22,469 nt of DNA from a virus. Of this stretch, positions 15,954 to 22,469 are shown piece after piece. Position numbers and translations under genes: made by a program. The stretch is taken from positions 1 through 22,469 of IMG/VR virus record IMGVR_UViG_3300007513_000217, one strand, 5' to 3'. The notes below the pieces were generated by a model, which was not told the DNA's origin, searched no databases, and was given only the letters and a program-made list of their open reading frames with translations. Numbering within the stretch: position 1 is the stretch's first letter; each line of letters begins with the position of its first letter.

Positions 15954-18900
15954 ATGAGTTTTAAGTGTGTGCATATCTCTGACATTCATTTTAGAGGTCT
16001 GACTAGACATGATGAGTATCGTGAATCGTTTACTCATTTTTTTAAGATAGCTAGCGAGCTTAAGCCCGATGTTATTTTTGTGGGTGGTGATATTGTTCAC
16101 TCAAAGACCCAAGGTATTTCACCTGAGCTAATTGATCTTTTGAACTGGTGGTTTTCAAGTCTGGCAGATGTCGCTCCTACTCATATTATTTTAGGAAATC
16201 ATGACGGCCTAATGTTGAATAAGGATAGGCAAGACGCCATTAGTCCTATTATCACCGCCATAAATAATCCAAACTTACATCTATATAAGAAGTCTGGTAC
16301 ATATCCGACCGGTGTACCCGGGTACAATTGGGGTATTTTTTCATGCTTTGATACTGAGGGTTGGAAAGATGTCAAGCCAGTACCCGGTGAGATTAACATT
16401 GCAACATTTCATGGTGGTGTAGAGGGATCAACAACTGATATTAATTGGAATATTGAGGGTGAAGTTGACGTAGGATTCTTTAGCGATTGGGACTTTACAT
16501 TTTTGGGAGATATTCACAAGCTACAGTATCTTGATGAAGAAAAACGCATCGCATATCCCGGTTCTACGATTCAGCAGAATTATGGTGAGGATCCTGGAAA
16601 GGGTTTCTTGTTTTGGGATATTAAATCAAGGGATGAATATAACTCTACATTCTATGAAATTCCTCATACAATGCCGTTTGTAACAATCGACTGGACAGGT
16701 GATATTGCATCGACTTTAGATCTCGCGGAAGAAGCTCCTGATGGCTCACGTTTTAGAATCCGAACAAATAAGTTAATGCCCCAGGCCGAGATTAAGCAAT
16801 TGCATAGTGCCCTTAAGGAGTTTAAGGAAGCTGCTGAGATTGTGTACAAGAATGACTATGACACAGATTTGTCAGTTATTAGTACTAACGGCACAAGTTT
16901 ATTTAAGGATGATCTTAGGGATTCGAGAACGCACTGCAAGTTAATGAGAGAATACTATAAAGACTTAGAACTCTCAGATGATGAATGGACATCTTTAGAT
17001 AATCTAACATTAAGATTTGTGAATCAGATTGCACATGGAGATTCTGCAAGAAACACGAAGTGGTCGGTGCGCCGGGTGGAGTTCGACAATATGTTCTGCT
17101 ATGGGAAGGGCAATGTTGTAGACTTCTCAGAGCTAAGTGGCATCACTGGTCTTTTTGGCCCAAATAGGACTGGTAAGTCTTCTATTCCCGGCGCAATTAT
17201 GTACGGGCTATACAATACAACTGACCGTGGCCCAATTAAGAATCTTCATATTATTAATGCCCGAAAGGGATTTTGTAGAGTTAATCTCGACATATCTGTC
17301 AATGGGCGATTGTATAGGGTCGAGAGACAATCAACAAAACATGAAACAAAACGTGGCATACAACATGCCGTAACTCATCTAAATTTATTTATGATTGATG
17401 ATGATGGAAATGTCATACAGGACCTTAGCGGTGAGCAACGCCGAGAAACTGAAAAGGTGGTCCGACGCCTTATCGGTACTTCTGATGATTTTTTAATGAC
17501 CTCGCTTGCCAGCCAGGGAGAGATGAACAACTTTATCAAGCATAGGGCAACAAAGCGAAAGGAGATTCTTACAAATTTTCTTGATCTTAATATTTTTGAA
17601 GAAATGTTGTCGATTGCAAAGGATGAGTCAGCCGGTATATCTGCAACCCTTAAGAAAGCTCCGGACCGAGAATGGGATACAATAATTCTTGAGAAGACTA
17701 TAGAACGAGATAGAAAGACAAAAGATAGAGAAGCGGTTGATGATAAGTTAACATCATCTCGTCGTAAGCATGAAGACCTTAAGATTATTTTGGCAACCCA
17801 CAAAGATAAGGATCTTGTTACCACAGCTGATATTGAGACGCAAGAACAGAACATTCTTGAGGATAGTCATAAGCTGGATACAATGGTCCTGGGTGCCATG
17901 GAAATCTCAACGAATATTACGGCGATGCAGGAAAAACTGAATAAGATTAAGTCTGTAAAAGAGATGTTTCCTATCGATGATCTAAGGGAACGTTTCGAGG
18001 CACAACAGGATCTTGAAAGAAACCTAGTCGGCCTTGAGCACAATCATTCAAGCGAAAAAACATTATTAAAGTCCCAAAAGAAGTCGATTGCTAAGCTTGA
18101 AGAGGTACCTTGTGGCGACACATTTCCCATGTGTAAGTACATCAAAGAGTCCCATAAAAATAAAAAGTTAGCAGTTGAGCAGGCTGATGTGGTTGCTGGC
18201 CTCCTTGATCAAATTCGTGCTGCTAAGAAGTCATTAAAGGTCCTACAAAAGGAAGACCTACAAACGAAGTTAGAAAAATATGAGGGACTAATACAACAAG
18301 AATCCCAGTTGAAGGTTAAGATTTCGAAGAACACTGTCAAGCTTCATGAAAAGCAAACGGCAAAAACTTCATTAGCGACGATACTAGAAGATGCAAAAAG
18401 GGATCTTGCCAGCATGCGGCTCCGGGTGTCTGACGGCGACGACGCGTTAGAGGTTAGCAGCCTTAAGGGTAAAATTAACGACCTGGTCTCTAGTATTAAT
18501 ACATTGGACATTCGAAGGATGTCACTTTCAGAATCCGTAGGCCTGCTGACTAGCGAAATTGAGCAGCTTCAATCTCAACGTGATGAGTATAAAGAGCTTA
18601 TGGCGGAGTGGCGTGTGTATGATTTATTTATGACAGCCGTCTCGAAGAAGGGAATCCCACTCCAGATTATAACATCACAGCTTCCAGCAATTAATGCAGA
18701 GATATCAAAGATTCTACAGGATGTTGTTGGATTTACAGTCGAGCTTGAGGCAGACAGCAATAGCAATACAATGGATATATACATCAATTATGGGGACTCC
18801 AGAAGAATTATAGAGTGTGCCTCAGGCATGGAAAAGATGATGTCTTCACTAGCAATTAGGGTAGCGCTTATTAACGTATCATCCCTCCCGAAGACAGATT

Positions 18901-19115
18901 TGCTAATTATTGATGAAGGATTCGGCGCCCTAGATGACATGAATGTTGAGTCTTGTAACCGATTGCTTAAGTCTCTTAAGAGATGGTTCCGAAACATTAT
19001 CGTTATTTCGCATGTGGACGGAGTAAAGGATATCGTTGATAATGTAATCGACATCTCTAAAAAGGGAAAGGATTCCAAAGTATATTGTAACGGCAGAGAG
19101 GCAAATGATGGCTGA
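15954..19115 (+). CDS. Single-chain SbcD/Mre11 nuclease fused to SbcC/Rad50 ATPase (1053 aa)
   Basis: A predicted double-strand-break processing and debranching nuclease, equivalent to T4 gp47 plus gp46 but in one chain. Residues 1-240 form a calcineurin-like phosphoesterase: Asp10/His12 (SDIHF), Asp46 (GGDIV), Asn82-His83-Asp84 (GNHD), His153 (FHGG) and Asp186/His188 (GDIH). Residues 245-370 look like the capping and Rad50-binding region and act as linker. The ABC ATPase follows: Walker A GPNRTGKS at 402-409, a coiled-coil arm about 545-715, Cys720 and Cys727 at the hook tip, a return arm to about 905, signature ASGME 956-960, Walker B LLIIDE (Asp987/Glu988) and His1020. The ATG at 15954 is preferred over TTG 15936. 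No stop or frameshift lies at the junction. The last 11 bases overlap the next gene. All catalytic residues seem present, so it is probably active. Confidence 0.9.
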   Translation: MSFKCVHISDIHFRGLTRHDEYRESFTHFFKIASELKPDVIFVGGDIVHSKTQGISPELIDLLNWWFSSLADVAPTHIILGNHDGLMLNKDRQDAISPIITAINNPNLHLYKKSGTYPTGVPGYNWGIFSCFDTEGWKDVKPVPGEINIATFHGGVEGSTTDINWNIEGEVDVGFFSDWDFTFLGDIHKLQYLDEEKRIAYPGSTIQQNYGEDPGKGFLFWDIKSRDEYNSTFYEIPHTMPFVTIDWTGDIASTLDLAEEAPDGSRFRIRTNKLMPQAEIKQLHSALKEFKEAAEIVYKNDYDTDLSVISTNGTSLFKDDLRDSRTHCKLMREYYKDLELSDDEWTSLDNLTLRFVNQIAHGDSARNTKWSVRRVEFDNMFCYGKGNVVDFSELSGITGLFGPNRTGKSSIPGAIMYGLYNTTDRGPIKNLHIINARKGFCRVNLDISVNGRLYRVERQSTKHETKRGIQHAVTHLNLFMIDDDGNVIQDLSGEQRRETEKVVRRLIGTSDDFLMTSLASQGEMNNFIKHRATKRKEILTNFLDLNIFEEMLSIAKDESAGISATLKKAPDREWDTIILEKTIERDRKTKDREAVDDKLTSSRRKHEDLKIILATHKDKDLVTTADIETQEQNILEDSHKLDTMVLGAMEISTNITAMQEKLNKIKSVKEMFPIDDLRERFEAQQDLERNLVGLEHNHSSEKTLLKSQKKSIAKLEEVPCGDTFPMCKYIKESHKNKKLAVEQADVVAGLLDQIRAAKKSLKVLQKEDLQTKLEKYEGLIQQESQLKVKISKNTVKLHEKQTAKTSLATILEDAKRDLASMRLRVSDGDDALEVSSLKGKINDLVSSINTLDIRRMSLSESVGLLTSEIEQLQSQRDEYKELMAEWRVYDLFMTAVSKKGIPLQIITSQLPAINAEISKILQDVVGFTVELEADSNSNTMDIYINYGDSRRIIECASGMEKMMSSLAIRVALINVSSLPKTDLLIIDEGFGALDDMNVESCNRLLKSLKRWFRNIIVISHVDGVKDIVDNVIDISKKGKDSKVYCNGREANDG
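19096..19101 (+). promoter_or_regulatory. Ribosome-binding site of the zinc-ribbon gene
   Basis: GAGAGG lies inside the end of the SbcD-SbcC gene. It is three bases before ATG 19105 and six before ATG 19108, so the second of the two adjacent ATGs has the better spacing. The difference is a single methionine. Confidence 0.45.
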
Positions 19116-19416
19116 TTGGAAGAAGATGGCCAATGATAGAAAAATGACTGAGCATCCGGCCGGGTTCTTGATAATTATTCCTGAGCAATATCCAGACGTT
19201 ATTCCAGTAGAGTGCAATGTTTGTGGGTCTCTAATGAAAGATTTTACAGACTTGGTTGAACACAAGAGGTATAGTTGTTGTTACAATTGTTCAGTTAAGT
19301 GGGCGCAACCTAATTCTAGGCAGTGGATAGACGGTTGGCGCCCACAGCAGGAAGAGATAACAAAAGAAGTAGAAAGAAGAAATTGTTTGCCCTCCTTCAT
19401 CTATCAGGTCAAATAG
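19105..19416 (+). CDS. Small Cys4 zinc-ribbon protein (103 aa)
   Basis: Two knuckles, Cys37-x2-Cys40 (ECNVCG) and Cys58/Cys59-x2-Cys62 (SCCYNC), are spaced 18 residues apart and predict one bound zinc. They are followed by KWAQPNSRQWIDGWRP, a Trp-rich stretch that resembles small conserved proteins I recall from T4-like phages. The protein is basic at the N-terminus and short, with no catalytic motif; it could bind nucleic acid or a protein partner. It starts inside the last 11 bases of the nuclease-ATPase gene, so expression is probably coupled to it. ATG 19108 is an equally good or better start. Function is unknown; transcription or head-assembly roles would be guesses. Confidence 0.75.
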   Translation: MMADWKKMANDRKMTEHPAGFLIIIPEQYPDVIPVECNVCGSLMKDFTDLVEHKRYSCCYNCSVKWAQPNSRQWIDGWRPQQEEITKEVERRNCLPSFIYQVK

Positions 19417-19461
19417 TCAGTCACCAGAATAATTAGATAGGGAGGCATCTAGGAGATAGTC

Positions 19462-19836
19462 ATGATTTCAAAAGACGAATTAAATCAACTTAGCGATGTA
19501 GTTAACTACACCTGGGGAAAGAGCAGCGGCGACGGCACCAGATCTTTAACGTGCGCGTTGCAGCACGATGAAATGGTCATAAAGTATGCGACAGTCGTTC
19601 ACTTTGCGTCAGAGTATGCATTAAAGCAGCAGGTCGATAGACTGGTTGAAGAATCAATCCAGGTAATTGCTGGAAAGCTTGATCACACAAAAGCCCAATA
19701 TAAGGAAGTAGCCGGTTCTACACTCAAGCTTGAAGAGGTATCAAACTCGGATAGTCTAGAGATGGTATCAGCTACAAATCACAATCCACGAAAGATTGCG
19801 ATCTATAGACGGAATTGTATTTTAAGAGTGCAGTAA
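19462..19836 (+). CDS. Conserved-looking phage protein of unknown function (124 aa)
   Basis: No family is recognised with confidence. The start is strong: AGGAG at 19451-19455 lies six bases before the ATG, and a second purine-rich run (GGGAGG) lies just upstream. The protein is soluble, mixed alpha/beta, with an internal helix around residues 48-85 (rich in Lys, Gln, Glu and Ala) and a conserved-looking tail SATNHNPRKIAIYRRN. There is no membrane segment, zinc site or Walker motif. It ends three bases before the large terminase start, the position where a small terminase subunit is often found, but its sequence does not look like the helix-turn-helix plus coiled-coil build of TerS, so I do not call it that. 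The terminase ATG has a poor ribosome site and may depend on translation of this gene. Confidence 0.75.
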   Translation: MISKDELNQLSDVVNYTWGKSSGDGTRSLTCALQHDEMVIKYATVVHFASEYALKQQVDRLVEESIQVIAGKLDHTKAQYKEVAGSTLKLEEVSNSDSLEMVSATNHNPRKIAIYRRNCILRVQ

Positions 19837-19839
19837 AGT

Positions 19840-21441
19840 ATGGCCACTGTCAATAAACAAAGGCAGGTTAGAGAAATAGTCAGGTGCGGAAAAGACCCGA
19901 GATATTTTTTCAACAAATATGTCAAGATCCAGCACCCAACACGTGGACTGATTCCGTTTGCCACCTTCCAGTTTCAGGATGATTGTATTAATGATTTCGT
20001 TAATCATCGATATAATGTTATCTTGAAGTCTCGGCAGTTAGGTATATCTACCCTTAGTGCTGCATACGCTGTTTGGTTAGCTATTTTCTATAAGGATAAA
20101 AATATCCTTGTCATTGCGACCAAATTGAGTGTGGCGATGAACTTTATAAAAAAGGTAAAGGTTGCCCTTAAGCATATTCCACCGTGGCTAATACTTCCTG
20201 AGCTTAGTACTAATAATAAGCAGTCGGTTGAATTTACGAATGGATCGACTATAAAGGCAATCCCTACATCAGATGACGCAGGTCGCTCCGAGGCGCTAAC
20301 CCTGCTAATCGTTGATGAGGCTGCATTTGTTAGAAATTTTGATGAGCTTTGGATGGGCCTATATCCTACGCTATCGACAGGTGGTCGTGCGATTGTCTTG
20401 TCAACACCCAATGGTGTCGGTGGCCAATACTATGACTTATATATGAAGGCCGCAGCTGGGGAAAGTGAGTTCAATCCGATTAAGCTCCCATGGGATGTGC
20501 ACCCTGAGCGTAGTGATGATTGGTTTGAGAATGAATGCAAAAACTTGACACAGCAACAGATTGCTCAAGAGCTTCTATGTGACTTTGCAGCGTCTGGTGA
20601 AACATTCCTATCCGCTGAACATATTGAGAGAATTAGAACTCAGGTGCGTCATCCTCTGGAGAAGTGGGGCCCCGAAATGGGAGTTTGGGTCTGGAAGTAT
20701 CCGCTCACTGATCACAAGTATATTATATCTGCTGATGTTGCCCGTGGAGATGCCGGTGACTATAGCGCGTTCCATGTTATTGACACAAACGAATCAGAGA
20801 TTGTTGCAGAGTATAAGGGAAAAATACCCCCTGATCAATTTGCAATATTACTCAATGAGGCCGGTATGAGATATGGAAAAGCGCTATTGTGTCCAGAGAA
20901 TAATACATACGGATATGCCGTAGTGATGAAGCTACTTGAACTTAAGTACCCTAATCTTTACTATAAGAAAGAAAAGGATAAGTACGCTGCAATGTATTCT
21001 GGTGAGAGTCATATTCATAAGGCAGGATTTACGACATCAGGGCAATCCCGTGCGCAAATTCTAACAAAATTAGAAGAAGTCTTAAGGAATGATCATATAA
21101 CATTATACTCTGACCGGCTATATAACGAGCTTAAAACGTTTATCTGGAAGGGAAGTAAGGCTCAAGCCCAAAAGGGGCAAAATGATGATCTAGTTTTAGC
21201 CTTGGCAATTGGCGTGTGGTTGTATGATACGTCCCCCGGGCACAATAGGCAAACCGTAGACTTAAATGCTGCAATGTTAAAGGCATTTGGAGTAAATAGA
21301 AATACTGCGAAGGATTCTGTAGTACCAGATGCTAATGTATTTGCGCATAACCCGTATAAACCGCGACTTCTAAATGCGGCCGAACCAACGCAGGCTGATG
21401 AAGATGATCCGAACCTGGATTTATCATGGTTACTAGATTAG
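19840..21441 (+). CDS. terL: Terminase large subunit, packaging ATPase-nuclease (533 aa)
   Basis: The DNA-packaging motor that docks on the portal, pumps DNA into the prohead and cuts it. The N-terminal ATPase has a deviant Walker A, KSRQLGIST (63-71), with the lysine at its start as in lambda gpA rather than in the usual GK[ST] place. Walker B is LLIVDEAAF (Asp159/Glu160), and the coupling motif is LSTPNG (187-192). The C-terminal RNase H-fold nuclease has ISADVARGD (Asp299), CPENNTYG (Glu353) and GQNDDLVLALA (Asp449/Asp450). The length is a little under T4 gp17 (610). All motifs are intact, with no intein or intron. The ATG comes three bases after the previous stop with only weak purines before it, so coupling is likely. 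The portal gene follows, as in many phages. Confidence 0.95.
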   Translation: MATVNKQRQVREIVRCGKDPRYFFNKYVKIQHPTRGLIPFATFQFQDDCINDFVNHRYNVILKSRQLGISTLSAAYAVWLAIFYKDKNILVIATKLSVAMNFIKKVKVALKHIPPWLILPELSTNNKQSVEFTNGSTIKAIPTSDDAGRSEALTLLIVDEAAFVRNFDELWMGLYPTLSTGGRAIVLSTPNGVGGQYYDLYMKAAAGESEFNPIKLPWDVHPERSDDWFENECKNLTQQQIAQELLCDFAASGETFLSAEHIERIRTQVRHPLEKWGPEMGVWVWKYPLTDHKYIISADVARGDAGDYSAFHVIDTNESEIVAEYKGKIPPDQFAILLNEAGMRYGKALLCPENNTYGYAVVMKLLELKYPNLYYKKEKDKYAAMYSGESHIHKAGFTTSGQSRAQILTKLEEVLRNDHITLYSDRLYNELKTFIWKGSKAQAQKGQNDDLVLALAIGVWLYDTSPGHNRQTVDLNAAMLKAFGVNRNTAKDSVVPDANVFAHNPYKPRLLNAAEPTQADEDDPNLDLSWLLD

Positions 21442-21451
21442 GCAATTTATT

Positions 21452-21480
21452 TTGAGTAGTATTACTGTATATTCTATAGT
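21452..21480 (+). promoter_or_regulatory. Possible sigma70-like promoter before the portal gene
   Basis: TTGAGT and TATAGT are separated by 17 bases in the 53-base gap between terminase and portal. They match the -35/-10 consensus at four and five of six positions. The expected start, near 21487, would fall within the portal ribosome site, so this promoter would give an almost leaderless mRNA, which weakens the call. The AT-rich gap may simply produce the match by chance. Confidence 0.25.
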
Positions 21481-21494
21481 GAAAAGAGGTATCA

Positions 21495-22469
21495 ATGGCT
21501 CCTAAAGCGAAAAATCAGAATTTATTCCAGCGCCTGACTACACTTTTTAGGTCAGGTCCGCAGGTTAAAAGACGCATTAAGGGAGTTGATGTAGCTAAGT
21601 CTGCGTCTTCTGCTGTTGAGACATTCACCCGTGCGTATAACGACATATATAACAACACTTTAAGCTCATATGGCTCGTTCGACCGGATGTCACGCTATAG
21701 TGATTTCTCTGAGATGGAGGCGACGCCCGAAATATCTGCGGCCTTGGACATATATTCAGAGGAGACGTCTTCTCCTGATGAGGGAGGAATAGTACTCCAC
21801 ATATACTCAGAAAACCGAAAGATTAGAGAGCTTTTGGAGACATTGTTTTATGATACTCTAAATGTTGAGTTTAACCTTGTTATGTGGATTAGGAACCTCT
21901 GCAAGTACGGCGACTTTTTCTTATTCAATGATGTTTCACCTGAGTTTGGTGTAATCAACATGTTCCCAATTCCTATCTCTGAAATAGAGAGAGAGGAAGG
22001 GTTTGATCCAGAAGATCCATCCGCGGTACGATTTAGATGGGTTACACAAGGTAACCAGATCTTAGAGAATTGGCAGGTGTCACATTTTAGGTTATTGGGT
22101 AATGATGCATTTTTGCCATATGGTTCATCTGTTCTAGAGCCGGCAAGGAGAATCTGGCGCCAGCTTATTCTTATCGAAGATGCAATGTTAGTTTATCGCA
22201 TCATTCGTGCTCCGGAACGCCGCGTTTTTAAGATTGATGTTGGAAACGTCCCACCAGAAAATGTTGCAGAGTACCTTGAGCAGGCCCAGTCATCGCTTAA
22301 AAGAAACGCTGTAGTTGATAAGACTACTGGCCAGGTTGATCTTAGATATAATCCACTTTCTGTTGATGAAGATTACTTTCTTCCGGTCCGGGGTGCTGAT
22401 TCTGGTACTAGCATTGAGACGCTGGCAGGTGGATCAAATACCTCTGCCATCGAAGACGTTGAATACATT
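21495..22469 (+). CDS. Portal vertex protein, T4 gp20-like, 3'-partial (first 325 codons)
   Basis: Portal subunits form the twelve-fold ring at one head vertex through which terminase drives DNA and to which the neck and tail attach. The frame runs unbroken from ATG 21495 to the window edge and has AGAGG five bases upstream. The visible part matches the T4-type portal: an early helical FSEMEATPEISAALDIYSEE segment, WIRNLCKYGDFFLFND, YGSSVLEPARRIWRQL, the hallmark RAPERRVFKIDVGNVPP, and later NPLSVDEDYFLPVRG followed by a TLAGG-type loop and IEDVEYI at the edge. T4 gp20 is 524 residues, so roughly 200 residues probably lie beyond the window. It follows the large terminase directly, forming the packaging module. 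Confidence 0.93.
   Translation, partial: MAPKAKNQNLFQRLTTLFRSGPQVKRRIKGVDVAKSASSAVETFTRAYNDIYNNTLSSYGSFDRMSRYSDFSEMEATPEISAALDIYSEETSSPDEGGIVLHIYSENRKIRELLETLFYDTLNVEFNLVMWIRNLCKYGDFFLFNDVSPEFGVINMFPIPISEIEREEGFDPEDPSAVRFRWVTQGNQILENWQVSHFRLLGNDAFLPYGSSVLEPARRIWRQLILIEDAMLVYRIIRAPERRVFKIDVGNVPPENVAEYLEQAQSSLKRNAVVDKTTGQVDLRYNPLSVDEDYFLPVRGADSGTSIETLAGGSNTSAIEDVEYI

Noticed and set aside
19462-19836. Calling the 124-aa protein a small terminase subunit
   Set aside because: Only its position supports this; its sequence shows no helix-turn-helix or coiled-coil pattern, so it is left as unknown.
1-22469. Stop-codon reassignment, as found in some large phages
   Set aside because: TAA, TAG and TGA all end genes at sensible places (for example 4787-4789, 7408-7410 and 19113-19115), with no in-frame stops inside conserved domains.

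Overview
The window is a stretch of a large tailed-bacteriophage genome (Caudoviricetes), most likely a distantly T4-like myovirus. The portal fragment at the right edge and the adjacent large terminase are of the T4 gp20/gp17 kind. Every gene reads on the + strand. TAA, TAG and TGA all serve as stops, so the standard code applies. Packing is tight: TAATG one-base overlaps at 4789 and 14344, an 11-base overlap at 19105-19115, and no gene-free stretch over about 110 bases. I saw no tRNA, CRISPR array, insertion sequence, lysis gene or convincing rho-independent terminator. The host cannot be read from the sequence; the gene types resemble those of large aquatic phages, which is only an impression.

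Layout. (1) 1-9029: virion module. A giant protein is cut off by the left edge, then come a 626-aa protein with fibronectin-III-like segments, a 237-aa structural protein and a 533-aa structural protein. (2) 9042-14344: a probable 38-aa gene carrying an 18-bp perfect palindrome, then a 1734-aa adhesin-like protein with a LamG-like jellyroll split by a large acidic insertion. The 533-aa and 1734-aa proteins end in a related C-terminal module. (3) 14344-19115: DNA-metabolism island with a RuvC-like resolvase, a zinc-finger/TOPRIM primase, and one polypeptide that joins an SbcD/Mre11 nuclease to an SbcC/Rad50 ATPase. (4) 19105-19836: a small Cys4 zinc protein and a conserved-looking unknown protein. 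(5) 19840-22469: large terminase and the 5' 325 codons of the portal gene.

Working together: the structural genes probably build tail, baseplate or fibre parts. The resolvase and nuclease-ATPase would process branched or broken replicating DNA, and terminase plus portal would pump it into heads. Placing the recombination island directly before the packaging genes suggests, without proving it, coordinated late expression of debranching and packaging. The most unusual points are the single-chain Mre11-Rad50 fusion with a wide C-x6-C hook, the interrupted jellyroll, the shared C-terminal module of two tail proteins, and the repeated Trp/Gly/basic segments of the giant protein.
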